Source: Arthrobacter sp. StoSoilB20 (lineage in GTDB: Bacteria > Actinomycetota > Actinomycetes > Actinomycetales > Micrococcaceae). Taken from it: DNA of 64,000 nucleotides. This document shows, piece by piece, positions 20,384 to 29,296 of the stretch. The notes beneath the pieces are model-generated. The model ran no database searches. It saw nothing but the letters and a program-made list of their open reading frames with translations, and was not told the DNA's origin. Each line of letters begins with the position of its first letter. The stretch's first letter is position 1. Location: NCBI RefSeq assembly GCF_019977295.1, contig NZ_AP024651.1, positions 3,038,001-3,102,000 on the forward strand, written 5' to 3'. The translations under genes were made by a program, and so were the position numbers.

Positions 20384-23300
20384 GTGCCAGAGCAGCCCAG
20401 CCACCGTCTACCAGAGGAATTTGGCGGAAACGAGTGGCTCGTTGACGAACTGTACGAGCGGTACCAACAGGATAAGAATTCGGTCGACACCAAGTGGTGG
20501 CCGCTCTTTGAATCCTTTGCTTCTGCTGACGGCACTTCTTCCAACGGATCCTCCGCAGCTCCCTCAGCTGCCAATCCCCCTACCCAAGTACTTCCCGTAG
20601 TAGCTCCTGCTGCAGCGGCTCCGGCATCGGCGCCGGCCGCTCCGGCCGCTGCCGCGGAACCCGCCGCTCCTGCGGCACCTGCCCCGGCGGCACCTGCCCC
20701 GGCGAAGAAAGCACCGGCCACTGTTGCCCGGGACGGTTCAAAGAAGCCCGCAGCCGGAACCACGGCCCAGCCCATTCCTGCCCAGCTGCCCAAGAGCAAC
20801 AAGGCGCCCACGGCACCTGAGGAAGACGTAGTTTCCGTCCTCCGGGGACCGGCCAAGGCCATCGCCACCAACATGGTGACCAGCCTTGAAGTACCTACCG
20901 CCACCAGTGTCCGGGCAGTTCCCGCCAAGCTCCTGATCGACAACCGGGTGGTCATCAACTCCAACCTTGCCCGTGCCCGCGGTGGCAAGGTCTCCTTCAC
21001 CCACCTCATCGGCTACGCGGTTGTCCGTGCACTGTCCCAGTTCCCGTCGATGAACGTCTACTACGACGAAATCGATGGCAAGCCCAGTGCCGTGCAGCCT
21101 GCACACGTCAACTTCGGCATCGCGATTGACATGCCCAAGCCCGATGGCACGCGCCTCTTGATGGTTCCCAACATCAAGAAGGCCGAGACCATGGACTTCG
21201 CTGAGTTCTGGCACACCTATGAAGACCTGATCAAGCGTGCCCGCGCCGGCAAGCTGACCGCAGACGACCACGCCGGCACCACGGTCTCCCTGACCAACCC
21301 CGGTGGCATCGGTACCGTGCACTCGGTGCCCCGCCTCTCCAAGGGCCAGGCCGCCATCATCGGCGTCGGCGCCCTTGACTACCCGGCTGAGTTCCAGGGT
21401 GCCAGCGAGAAGATCATCGCCCAGAACGCCATCAGCAAGATCCTCACGCTGACTTCCACCTATGACCACCGCGTCATCCAGGGTGCCGGCAGCGGCGAGT
21501 TCCTCAAGCTGGTCCACCAGCTCCTGCTGGGCGCGCAGAACTTCTACGACGAGATCTTTGAAGCTCTGCGTATTCCTTATGAACCCGTTCGCTGGAGCCC
21601 GGATCTCCAGGTGGACCCTGCCGATGAGATCAACAAGGTTGCCCGCATCCAGCAGCTGATCCACTCCTACCGCGTGCGCGGCCACCTCATGGCGGACACC
21701 GATCCCCTGGAGTATGTCCAGCGCAAGCACCCGGACCTGGACGTCCTGACCTACGGCCTGACGCTGTGGGACCTGGACCGCGAATGGCCTACCGGCGGAT
21801 TCGGCGGCAAGCCGCAACTCAAGTTCCGCGACATCCTTGGTGTCCTGCGCGACGCCTACTGCCGCACCACGGGCATCGAGTACATGCACATCCAGGAACC
21901 TGCAGAACGCAAGTGGTTCCAGGACCAGCTGGAGCACCCCTACTCCAAGCCGAGCCGCGAAGAGCAGCTGCGCATCGTCTCCAAGCTCAACGCAGCAGAG
22001 GCATTCGAGACGTTCCTGCAGACCAAGTTCGTCGGCCAGAAGCGTTTCTCGCTTGAGGGTGGCGAGTCGCTGATTCCGCTGCTCGACGCCGTCATCTCTG
22101 ATGCAGCCGACGACGGACTGGACGAGGTTGCCATTGGCATGGCCCACCGTGGCCGCCTCAATGTGCTGACCAACATTGCCGGCAAGACCTACGCCCAGGT
22201 ATTCCGCGAATTCGAAGGTACCCAGGACCCCCGCTCGGTCCAGGGTTCCGGCGACGTCAAGTACCACCTTGGCACCGAAGGCACTTTCACCTCGGACAAC
22301 GGCAAGCAGACCAAGGTCTACCTCGCCGCCAACCCTTCCCACCTGGAAGCCGTGGACTCCGTCCTCGAGGGCATCGTCCGTGCCAAGCAGGACCGGCTGG
22401 ACCAGGGCGAGTCGTTCCCCGTCCTGCCCATCATGGTCCACGGTGACGCCGCGTTTGCCGGCCAGGGTGTTGTGGCTGAAACCCTCAACCTCTCGCAGCT
22501 GCGTGGCTACCGCACCGGCGGTACCATCCACGTGATCGTCAACAACCAGGTGGGCTTCACTACCGCGCCGTCGTCATCGCGTTCGTCCACGTACTCCACC
22601 GACGTCGCCAAGATGATCCAGGCACCGGTGTTCCACGTGAACGGTGATGACCCCGAGGCCGTTGTACGCGTTGCACAGCTCGCCTACGAGTTCCGCCAGC
22701 GTTTCCACAAGGACGTTGTCATCGACATGGTCTGCTACCGCCGCCGTGGCCACAACGAGGGCGACGACCCCTCGATGACCCAGCCGCTCATGTACAACCT
22801 GATCGAAGCCAAGCGCTCCGTACGCAAGCTGTACACGGAGTCCCTGATCGGCCGTGGCGACATCACCGAGGAAGAAGCAGAGCAGTTGCTCCGCGACTAC
22901 CAGGAGCGCCTCGAGCGTGTCTTCGCCGAGACGCACGCAGCGCAGACCTCACCGATCCCGATCATCACAGCGGATTCCGCTGCGGTCTCGGACATCGAGC
23001 GTCCCATTGCCCAGCAGGCTGATTTCGGCACCAACTCCCCGGCGTCAACTGCCATTTCCGCTGAGACCCTCGCCCGCATCGGCAAGGCCCACCTCGAAAT
23101 TCCGGATGGCTTCACGGTTCACTCCAAGCTCAAGCAGCTCCTGGAGAAGCGTGAGCAGATGTCCCGTGAGGGCGGCATCGACTGGGGCTTCGGAGAAATC
23201 GCAGCCTTCGGCTCGCTGATCATGGAGGGTGTACCCGTCCGCCTGGCCGGCCAGGACTCCCGCCGCGGCACGTTCGTGCAGCGTCACGCCGTGTTCCACG

Positions 23301-24196
23301 ACCGCGCCAACGGCAACGAGTGGCTGCCCCTGGGCAACCTCTCCGATGACCAGGCCAAGCTGTGGATCTACGACTCCCTGCTGTCCGAATACGCAGCAAT
23401 GGGCTTCGAATACGGCTACTCAGTGGAACGCCCCGACGCCCTGGTCCTGTGGGAAGCGCAGTTCGGCGACTTCGTCAACGGCGCCCAGACCATCATTGAC
23501 GAGTTCATTTCCTCGGCTGAGCAAAAGTGGGGCCAGCGTTCCTCGCTGGTGCTCATGCTTCCGCACGGCTATGAAGGCCAGGGGCCGGACCACTCGTCCG
23601 CCCGCATCGAACGCTTCCTGCAGATGTGCGCCGAGGACAACATGATCGTGGCCAACCCCACGACTGCTGCCTCGCACTTCCACCTGTTGCGCCGCCAGGC
23701 CTACAGCCGTCCGCGCAAGCCGTTGATCATCTTCACACCCAAGCAGTTGCTCCGCCTCAAGGGCGCCGCATCCGCCGTCGAAGATTTCACCACTGGCGGA
23801 TTCCGTCCGGTCATTGCCGATCCCGAAGTACAGCCGGCAAACGTTGACCGGGTCATCCTGGTCTCGGGTCGCTTGTACTACGACCTCCTGTCCAACCGAC
23901 AGAAGTCCGGTGACACGTCCACTGCCATCATCCGCGTTGAGCAGCTGTACCCGCTGCCCAAGGCCGAGATTGATGCCGAGCTGGCCAAGTACCCGAACGC
24001 TGACATCGTCTGGGCACAGGACGAACCGGCAAACCAGGGACCTTGGCCGTTCATGGGCTTGAACCTGGCACCGGAGCTTGACCGCAAGCTCCGCCTGGTC
24101 TCCCGCCCGGCGTCTGCCTCCACGGCGGCCGGTTCCATGAAGCGCCACGCCGCTGAGCAGGATGCCCTGATCAAGCAGGCATTCGAACGCAAGTAA
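20384..24196 (+). CDS. kgd: Multifunctional 2-oxoglutarate dehydrogenase E1/decarboxylase (Kgd)
   Basis: About 1270 residues, starting MPEQPSHRLPEEFGGNEWLV from GTG. An N-terminal E1 arm is followed by an Ala/Pro-rich linker (~60-140). Then comes an E2-like acyltransferase domain (~140-400, STYDHRVIQGAGSGEFL with the catalytic HR) that lacks a lipoyl domain. The ThDP-dependent E1 part runs from ~410 to the end (GMAHRGRLNVLTN; HGDAAFAGQG). This fused architecture is specific to actinobacteria, where it serves the TCA cycle and is controlled by the FHA protein GarA/OdhI; the usual phospho-dependent partner is not in this window. A strong terminator follows. Confidence 0.97.
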   Translation: MPEQPSHRLPEEFGGNEWLVDELYERYQQDKNSVDTKWWPLFESFASADGTSSNGSSAAPSAANPPTQVLPVVAPAAAAPASAPAAPAAAAEPAAPAAPAPAAPAPAKKAPATVARDGSKKPAAGTTAQPIPAQLPKSNKAPTAPEEDVVSVLRGPAKAIATNMVTSLEVPTATSVRAVPAKLLIDNRVVINSNLARARGGKVSFTHLIGYAVVRALSQFPSMNVYYDEIDGKPSAVQPAHVNFGIAIDMPKPDGTRLLMVPNIKKAETMDFAEFWHTYEDLIKRARAGKLTADDHAGTTVSLTNPGGIGTVHSVPRLSKGQAAIIGVGALDYPAEFQGASEKIIAQNAISKILTLTSTYDHRVIQGAGSGEFLKLVHQLLLGAQNFYDEIFEALRIPYEPVRWSPDLQVDPADEINKVARIQQLIHSYRVRGHLMADTDPLEYVQRKHPDLDVLTYGLTLWDLDREWPTGGFGGKPQLKFRDILGVLRDAYCRTTGIEYMHIQEPAERKWFQDQLEHPYSKPSREEQLRIVSKLNAAEAFETFLQTKFVGQKRFSLEGGESLIPLLDAVISDAADDGLDEVAIGMAHRGRLNVLTNIAGKTYAQVFREFEGTQDPRSVQGSGDVKYHLGTEGTFTSDNGKQTKVYLAANPSHLEAVDSVLEGIVRAKQDRLDQGESFPVLPIMVHGDAAFAGQGVVAETLNLSQLRGYRTGGTIHVIVNNQVGFTTAPSSSRSSTYSTDVAKMIQAPVFHVNGDDPEAVVRVAQLAYEFRQRFHKDVVIDMVCYRRRGHNEGDDPSMTQPLMYNLIEAKRSVRKLYTESLIGRGDITEEEAEQLLRDYQERLERVFAETHAAQTSPIPIITADSAAVSDIERPIAQQADFGTNSPASTAISAETLARIGKAHLEIPDGFTVHSKLKQLLEKREQMSREGGIDWGFGEIAAFGSLIMEGVPVRLAGQDSRRGTFVQRHAVFHDRANGNEWLPLGNLSDDQAKLWIYDSLLSEYAAMGFEYGYSVERPDALVLWEAQFGDFVNGAQTIIDEFISSAEQKWGQRSSLVLMLPHGYEGQGPDHSSARIERFLQMCAEDNMIVANPTTAASHFHLLRRQAYSRPRKPLIIFTPKQLLRLKGAASAVEDFTTGGFRPVIADPEVQPANVDRVILVSGRLYYDLLSNRQKSGDTSTAIIRVEQLYPLPKAEIDAELAKYPNADIVWAQDEPANQGPWPFMGLNLAPELDRKLRLVSRPASASTAAGSMKRHAAEQDALIKQAFERK

Positions 24197-24201
24197 AGCG
24201 A

Positions 24202-24253
24202 AACTGCCCGGCCTGAGGAGTGAATGCGCCCCTCAGGCCGGGCAGTTCTGTTT
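24202..24253 (+). terminator. Terminator after kgd
   Basis: A long stem AACTGCCCGGCCTGAGG / CCTCAGGCCGGGCAGTT with a 12-base loop is followed by CTGTTT. Confidence 0.9.
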
Positions 24254-24335
24254 AATGGGACAGGTATCCGGTTGCAGAACCGGCCAATGATCCGGTAAAC
24301 CGTGCAAGGACCGTAACGAGTGTGAAGAGGTAACC

Positions 24336-24935
24336 GTGGAAGACAGGAAGCTGCGTATAGCAGCTGTAGGAGATGAACTGCTCGCGGGCCTGGGGGATCC
24401 CCGCGCCTTGGGTTGGCTCGGACGAGTGCTGGCCCGTACGCCCCAGGACTCCGTCGTGGTGGAAAGTTTCCCGCTCCCCTGCCCCATGGAAGGCACGGAA
24501 GGCTTGGCGGCCAGGTGGCAGGACGAAGCCGGGAGGCGTTTCAGCGACACGCACGAAAACCGCCTGGTCATCGGACTTTCGGGCCGTGACCTGGAATTCG
24601 GCCTTTCCACGGCGCGCAGCCGTTTGAACCTTGCCAACATCCTGGACGGCGCCTCGCACAGCAGTGTGGAGGTCTTCGTAGTGGGACCGCCTCCCACGCT
24701 GGATCCCGTCCGGAACAAACGCCTGGCAGAACTCAACACGGCCTTTGCCGATGTGACCACCCGGCGCAACCACCACTACGTTGACACGTTCTCTCCCTTG
24801 CTCAATCATGAGCAGTGGAGGACGGACCTCGCAGCCAATGGGGGAACACCGGGCCAGGCAGGCTACGGATTGATAGCGTGGCTTGTCCTGCACCGTGGCT
24901 GGTTCCAATGGCTTAATATCGCTCAACCGGAGTAG
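24336..24935 (+). CDS. SGNH/GDSL-like protein lacking the serine nucleophile
   Basis: 199 residues of SGNH-hydrolase fold. The block I motif reads GDELLAG where active esterases have GDS; the C-terminal block expected to hold the D..H dyad reads LAANGGTPGQAGYG, with no histidine. The fold appears kept but the classical catalytic Ser and His are absent, so a binding role or a different chemistry is more likely. GAAGAGG upstream supports the GTG start. It ends two bases before the serine hydrolase gene. Confidence 0.75.
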   Translation: MEDRKLRIAAVGDELLAGLGDPRALGWLGRVLARTPQDSVVVESFPLPCPMEGTEGLAARWQDEAGRRFSDTHENRLVIGLSGRDLEFGLSTARSRLNLANILDGASHSSVEVFVVGPPPTLDPVRNKRLAELNTAFADVTTRRNHHYVDTFSPLLNHEQWRTDLAANGGTPGQAGYGLIAWLVLHRGWFQWLNIAQPE

Positions 24936-24937
24936 CC

Positions 24938-26212
24938 ATGACGCGGAACACGCAGGTTTCTGCCAGAGCAGCATTCACAGTGGTCACCGCGGTGGCCCTG
25001 GCGGCCACAGTCTCCTGCAGTTCCGGTCCACCGGCCCCTGAGTCATCATCGTCACAGGCTTCGTCAGCTGTTTCCCCATCGGCTGCCACTTCAGGCTCCG
25101 GTGCGCTCCAGGCCTTCGACGCCGGAACATTGCGGACGGAATTCGAACGGGCAGCCAAAGAGGTCCTGGCGCCCGGCGCAGTAGTGCTGTTGGAGACTCC
25201 TGGCGGGTCGCTCACGGCGTCCTACGGTACGGGAACCAGGGGTGCTGAACGCGAGGTCACGCCCGAGGACCATATCCGGGTAGGTTCGGTGACCAAAACC
25301 TGGACCACGACGGTGGTCCTCCAACTGGTGCAGGAAGGCAAGCTTTCTCTGGGTGATCCGGTATCAAAGTACCGCCCCGACGTTCCCAACGGGGATGCGA
25401 TCACCCTTGAACAGATGCTGACCATGCGCAGTGGGTTGTTCAATTACACCGAAACCCTCGAACTCAACACTGCCATGGACCAGGATCCGCAGAGAGTTTG
25501 GAAGCCGGAAGAACTCCTCGCCCTGGCGTTCGCCCACGCACCGTATTTCGCACCCGGCAGCGGCTTTCACTACTCGAACACCAACACAGTCCTCTTGGGC
25601 CTGATCGCCGAGAAAACTGAGGGAAAGCCGCTCGCAACCCTCTTCAAGGAGCGGATCTTCGAGCCCCTCGGACTCAAGGGGACAGTTTTTCCCGAGGCTT
25701 CCTCCAACGCCATTCCGGAACCCCACCCCCAAGGATATTTCTACGGCGACAACGTCCTGACCATGACCACCCCGGCTCTTCCTGAGGACATGCAGAAGGA
25801 AGCGACCGCGGGTACCTTGGCACCCAACGACGTCACCGACGTCAATCCGTCATGGGCCTGGGCCGCCGGATCGGGCATCTCCACTGCCCGGGACCTCAAG
25901 CTTTTGGGTGAAGCCCTTGTCAACGGCAAACTCCTGGGAGCCGAGCTCCAGAAAAAGCGTCTTGAGAGCCTCACCCCCACCGATCCGGACAAACCCGGTG
26001 GTGCCTCGTACGGCCTGGGAATAGCGAAGTTTGGCAACTTGTACGGGCACACCGGGGAGTTGCCCGGCTTCAACACCTTCATGGGCAATGACCCTGTCAA
26101 CGCCGTGTCATTGGTGGTGTGGACCAATCTGGCGCCGGCGGCCGACGGGCGTGACCCCGCCACTACCATTGCCCGGGCGCTCATCGGCAAGTTGTATCGA
26201 TCGGCTCCCTGA
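24938..26212 (+). CDS. Lipoprotein serine hydrolase (beta-lactamase/D-Ala-D-Ala carboxypeptidase family)
   Basis: 424 residues. The signal region MTRNTQVSARAAFTVVTAVAL leads to a lipobox ending VSCSSG, then a Ser/Ala/Pro-rich linker (~35-65). The catalytic SxxK is in VGSVTKTW near residue 115, and YSNTN near 210 is the YxN motif. GHTGELPGF near 370 gives the HTG motif equivalent to KTG. It matches class C beta-lactamase-like peptidases or esterases acting outside the membrane. It lies immediately after the GDSL-like gene on the same strand, so they probably share a transcript. Confidence 0.9.
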   Translation: MTRNTQVSARAAFTVVTAVALAATVSCSSGPPAPESSSSQASSAVSPSAATSGSGALQAFDAGTLRTEFERAAKEVLAPGAVVLLETPGGSLTASYGTGTRGAEREVTPEDHIRVGSVTKTWTTTVVLQLVQEGKLSLGDPVSKYRPDVPNGDAITLEQMLTMRSGLFNYTETLELNTAMDQDPQRVWKPEELLALAFAHAPYFAPGSGFHYSNTNTVLLGLIAEKTEGKPLATLFKERIFEPLGLKGTVFPEASSNAIPEPHPQGYFYGDNVLTMTTPALPEDMQKEATAGTLAPNDVTDVNPSWAWAAGSGISTARDLKLLGEALVNGKLLGAELQKKRLESLTPTDPDKPGGASYGLGIAKFGNLYGHTGELPGFNTFMGNDPVNAVSLVVWTNLAPAADGRDPATTIARALIGKLYRSAP

Positions 26213-26236
26213 CAAGGCCTTGCCTTCGGAGAACTT

Positions 26237-26272
26237 GCGATATATCGTGATCTCATCAACGCGATATATCGC
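26237..26272. promoter_or_regulatory. Twin ATAT palindromes, candidate PadR operator
   Basis: GCGATATATCG at 26237-26247 and GCGATATATCGC at 26261-26272 lie 24 bp apart start to start, just before the DUF4097 gene. The second is a perfect 12-bp palindrome. Their position before an operon encoding its own PadR protein suggests autorepression. Confidence 0.6.
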
Positions 26273-26285
26273 ATCTGGAGGGATC

Positions 26286-27140
26286 ATGTCTGAAGAACTA
26301 TGGACCGTAACGGGTCCGCAAACGATAGACGTGGACGACGTCCGCTCGCTCAAACTGGGAATCGTCAAAGGCCGCTTCGACGTCATGACCCACGACGAAC
26401 CATCCGTCCGCATCGAGATCACTGAAATCACCGGCGACCCGCTGACGGTGACGCTCGTGGACGGCCGGCTTGAAGTGCGCCATCAGTTACAGGGTCCGCA
26501 AGGCTGGTTCCGCAACCTGATGGGCACTGTGAACAACACCAGCACCAACTCTGTGGTGGTCGGGATCGCCCTCCCACCCGGTGTGGACGTTGAGGCCGGA
26601 ACGGTCAGCGGCGACGGCTTGGTTTCCGGAATCAGCGGACGCACACGCCTCAACACCGTCTCCGGCTCCGTCATGTCAGACGGCACCACCGGCGAACTGC
26701 ATGTGAACACCGTCAGTGGAGAGGTCATTGTCAGAAACCACGACGGCGTCCTGACCGCCAAGAGCGTCTCCGGCGAGGTGACCGCTTCGGGCAAGTTCAA
26801 GAACGTCAGGGCCAGCACAGTCAGCGGCGACCTCAGTTTTGACCTCCAGGACTTCACCAACGACCTTGGGGCAAACTCCGTCTCGGGCGACCTGACCATC
26901 AGGCTTCCCCACGACGTCGGCCTGGACATCGTGGCAAAATCCGCCAGCGGGAGCGTCGTGATCGACGACATGATGTATGCCCAGCCAGGCAGCAACGTGC
27001 ATACGATCGTTGGCCCCGACGAGAAACTCATGGTGGTGCGCACCAACACGGTCTCCGGCAAGACTTACATCATGCACGGCTCAGCACCGGCACCGGCGCC
27101 GGAGAACAACCTGCGGGCCACCGGGGAAGCCGGCCTCTGA
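26286..27140 (+). CDS. DUF4097 family beta-helix protein
   Basis: About 284 residues without a signal peptide. From ~90 to 260 it contains irregular repeats built on (N)TVSG.V/SVSG.L, typical of the DUF4097 beta-solenoid. GGAGG lies four bases before the ATG. The function of DUF4097 is unknown; it is often paired with PadR regulators and may respond to envelope stress. Its stop overlaps the padR start (TGATG), and twin palindromes lie upstream. Confidence 0.85.
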   Translation: MSEELWTVTGPQTIDVDDVRSLKLGIVKGRFDVMTHDEPSVRIEITEITGDPLTVTLVDGRLEVRHQLQGPQGWFRNLMGTVNNTSTNSVVVGIALPPGVDVEAGTVSGDGLVSGISGRTRLNTVSGSVMSDGTTGELHVNTVSGEVIVRNHDGVLTAKSVSGEVTASGKFKNVRASTVSGDLSFDLQDFTNDLGANSVSGDLTIRLPHDVGLDIVAKSASGSVVIDDMMYAQPGSNVHTIVGPDEKLMVVRTNTVSGKTYIMHGSAPAPAPENNLRATGEAGL

Positions 27141-27754
27141 TGCCTCCCGTCTTTGCACACGGCGCCTTGCGCCTGTACCTGCTGGCGCTGCTGGAAGCGG
27201 GCCCCAAGCACGGCTATGAACTGATCAAGGCCTTGGGTGACCGTTTTGGCGGCACATACTCCCCCAGCGCTGGAACCATCTATCCACGCTTGGGGAAACT
27301 GGAGGAAGAAGGGCTGGTGTCCACCGAAACCGAGGGGCGCCGCACCAAGTACTTCATCACGGACGCCGGCCTCGCCGAGCTGAACGGCCGGCGGGAGGAA
27401 GTGGCCGACGTCGAAAATACCATCTCTGCCTCCGTCAGGCGGCTCGCCGACAACTTGCGCGAAGACATCAGGACCAATATGCGGGGGCTGCGGGCGGACC
27501 TCGCTGCCACCGCCGAGGCGGCGCGCAGCACTGCAACCTCCGCGCCCGTCCGGGGCAGGTCTGCGGGATACACCCCCGAGGGCCAACGCCTGTTGAAAGA
27601 AGCAGAATTGATGGTCCAGTCATTCAGGGACGACATCCGGGTGGAGTTGCGCCTGCATGGCGCTTCGGAGCCGCTGACGCCGCTGGCGCTGGAAACAGTG
27701 CGCACGGTATTGGAACAGGCACGTATCTCGATCCGGAATTCCCTGCGGAATTGA
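27140..27754 (+). CDS. PadR family transcriptional regulator
   Basis: 204 residues. The N-terminal winged helix (LLALLEAGPKHGYELIKALG; YSPSAGTIYPRLGKLEEEGL) is typical of PadR; a long helical C-terminal region (~85-200) probably mediates dimerisation. It is translationally coupled to the DUF4097 gene. The inferred role is repressor of the operon through the GCGATATATCGC palindromes. Confidence 0.92.
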   Translation: MPPVFAHGALRLYLLALLEAGPKHGYELIKALGDRFGGTYSPSAGTIYPRLGKLEEEGLVSTETEGRRTKYFITDAGLAELNGRREEVADVENTISASVRRLADNLREDIRTNMRGLRADLAATAEAARSTATSAPVRGRSAGYTPEGQRLLKEAELMVQSFRDDIRVELRLHGASEPLTPLALETVRTVLEQARISIRNSLRN

Positions 27755-27867
27755 TGCCGACCTGGCTTCCGGCTGGGCAGGACGGCTCCCGGTTCGCGAC
27801 CCGGCACCTTGATGTGCGAAACTGGAGGGCAGCTCTATTGAGTATCAATCATTGAAGGAGGCCAGCT

Positions 27868-27942
27868 ATGAGCAAGCGTGCACGTAAGCGTCGTGACCGT
27901 AAGCGCGGCGGCGCGAACCACGGCAAGCGTCCCAACACCTAA
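27868..27942 (+). CDS. Ribosomal protein bL37 (AURKAIP1/COX24-like, 24 aa)
   Basis: A 24-residue highly basic peptide (MSKRARKRRDRKRGG...NHGKRPNT). The C-terminal ANHGKRPN matches the small actinobacterial large-subunit protein bL37. A strong AAGGAGG lies six bases before the ATG. A hairpin follows 33 bp after the stop. The gene is too short for many gene finders. Confidence 0.9.
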   Translation: MSKRARKRRDRKRGGANHGKRPNT

Positions 27943-27975
27943 GCCAGCGGCTTAGTGTCACAGGCTTAAGAGCGA

Positions 27976-28010
27976 GGGCCCCGGAAACCATGAGGTTTCC
28001 GGGGCCCTTG
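27976..28010. terminator. Terminator-like hairpin between bL37 and rsrA
   Basis: The 14-bp perfect stem GGGCCCCGGAAACC / GGTTTCCGGGGCCC has loop ATGA. T-runs on either side are weak. It probably ends both convergent transcripts. Confidence 0.65.
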
Positions 28011-28026
28011 GCGTTGGCCGTGCATT

Positions 28027-28064
28027 GTTGGCCAGAGGCTTTGGTGTTGGCCAGCGGCTTTGGT
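28027..28064. repeat. 19-bp tandem duplication at rsrA 3' end
   Basis: GTTGGCCAGAGGCTTTGGT (28027-28045) is followed directly by a copy differing at one base (28046-28064), which abuts the rsrA stop codon. A partial third unit, GTTGGCC, lies upstream at 28013. Confidence 0.85.
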
Positions 28065-28324
28065 CAGGCTTCTACCGGCTTGATCGAATGGATCCGGTCC
28101 AGAATGGAGTTCTTGAGGTTCTCCGGCGCTGACTCTGTGCAGGACCGCTTGACCATGGTGCGGATGAGGCACTCCAGGTCATACTGCTCGGAGCATTCCT
28201 CGCAGGTGTCCAAATGCTGCTTGATCTCTCCGAGGTCCTCGCGGGTCAATGCGCCGTCTAGGTACTCGTAGATCCGCTGCATCCGCGTATCGTCGCAATC
28301 GCCCAATCCCTGGCAGTCGCTCAT
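28064..28324 (-). CDS. rsrA: Anti-sigma factor RsrA (zinc-binding, redox-sensing)
   Basis: 86 residues with the ZAS signature [19 protein letters not shown] near residue 38-52, plus N-terminal CQGLGDC and a late cysteine in KRSCTES. In S. coelicolor RsrA holds SigR through a zinc-thiolate centre and releases it on disulfide stress. Its ATG overlaps the sigR TGA. A 19-bp tandem duplication starts at its stop. Confidence 0.94.
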   Translation of the reverse strand: MSDCQGLGDCDDTRMQRIYEYLDGALTREDLGEIKQHLDTCEECSEQYDLECLIRTMVKRSCTESAPENLKNSILDRIHSIKPVEA

Positions 28325-29025
28325 TTCTCTTTCTCCTGATTGTTGCTTCCGGCCGCGGCCTGATCTTCGGTTTGGGCCCTGAAGCCCCGTTCGGTGGCGT
28401 AGTCCGCCAGCATGTCCCGCAGCATCTTCCTGCCGCGGTGCAACCGTGACATGACCGTGCCGATGGGAGTGTTCATGATTTCTGATATTTGCTTGTACGC
28501 GTAGCCCTCGACGTCCGCAAAGTAGACAGCCAGCCGGAACTCCTCCGGTATGGACTGCAACGCGTTCTTGACGTCCGAGTCCGGCAGGTGGTCCAGGGCC
28601 TCTGTTTCGGCGGACCTCAGCCCGGCCGAAGTGTGCGACTCTGCCTTGGCCAGCTGCCAATCCTCGATGGTGTCCGAGTTGGACTGAAGCGGCTCGCGCT
28701 GCCGCTTCCGGTAAAGGTTGATGTAGGTGTTGGTCAGGATGCGGTACAGCCAGGCTTTGAGGTTGGTCCCTGGCTTGTACTGGTGGAAAGCCGAGAACGC
28801 CTTGGTGTAGGCCTCCTGGACCAGGTCCTCCGCATCCGAAGGGTTTCGTGCCATCCTCATGGCAGCCGAATACAACTGGTCCACATACTGCATGGCGTCA
28901 CGCTCGAAGCGCTCCCGCCGTTGCTCGGAAGTCTCCGAAGCGACGTCGACGTCGGGTGCGGCCGCTGCGTCTTCCGCGCCGGCCGCCTGGTACATGGCCG
29001 CTGCGGCCGGTTCCGTGGTGCTCAT
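28321..29025 (-). CDS. sigR: ECF sigma factor SigR (thiol-oxidative stress)
   Basis: The short form starts [16 protein letters not shown] (~234 residues). Region 2 is in [20 protein letters not shown] with [14 protein letters not shown]; region 4 is [26 protein letters not shown]. It pairs with RsrA downstream. TAGACT lies 8 bases before this ATG and there is no Shine-Dalgarno, so the short form may come from a leaderless transcript. The same frame is open back to a GTG at 29169, which would add 48 residues. SigR-type sigma factors drive thioredoxin, mycothiol and protease genes. Confidence 0.93.
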   Translation of the reverse strand: MSTTEPAAAAMYQAAGAEDAAAAPDVDVASETSEQRRERFERDAMQYVDQLYSAAMRMARNPSDAEDLVQEAYTKAFSAFHQYKPGTNLKAWLYRILTNTYINLYRKRQREPLQSNSDTIEDWQLAKAESHTSAGLRSAETEALDHLPDSDVKNALQSIPEEFRLAVYFADVEGYAYKQISEIMNTPIGTVMSRLHRGRKMLRDMLADYATERGFRAQTEDQAAAGSNNQEKEK

Positions 29026-29169
29026 CGTTGCCAAGTCTACTGTCAGCTGCGGGGAATCCGGCTGTGGGCCGTACCCGTGCTCCGGTAGAACCACACGGTC
29101 CTTAACCAAAGTCAAAAAATCAACTCCGTTCACCAAGGCGGCAACACCTTGCCGCAGTCCGGTCTCCAC
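29026..29169 (-). other. In-frame N-terminal extension of SigR (possible long isoform)
   Basis: From the GTG at 29169 the frame continues into sigR without a stop, adding 48 residues ([19 protein letters not shown]...). It lies about 12 bases after the predicted start of transcription from the GGAAT-N18-GTT promoter. In S. coelicolor a comparable 55-residue extension makes the unstable sigR' isoform. No good ribosome binding site precedes the GTG. Confidence 0.55.
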
Positions 29170-29185
29170 CGCACCATTAGTTCAC

Positions 29186-29211
29186 AACGGCCGCCGCTGG
29201 GTAAATATTCC
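29186..29211 (-). promoter_or_regulatory. SigR-type autoregulatory promoter
   Basis: On the minus strand GGAAT (29211-29207) and GTT (29188-29186) are separated by exactly 18 bases, the consensus for SigR/SigH-class promoters. It is upstream of the long sigR frame. Confidence 0.82.
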
Positions 29212-29296
29212 GCAAAGGTGCAAGACTAGAGCGGACTGCACCCCTTGAACACAACACTCATTGAAATAGTGTGGCAAGCCATCCAGGAGGCAAGAC

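Noticed and set aside
20738..22531. A 597-codon minus-strand frame inside kgd
   Set aside because: A shadow of a strongly conserved enzyme in a high-GC genome; no independent signals.
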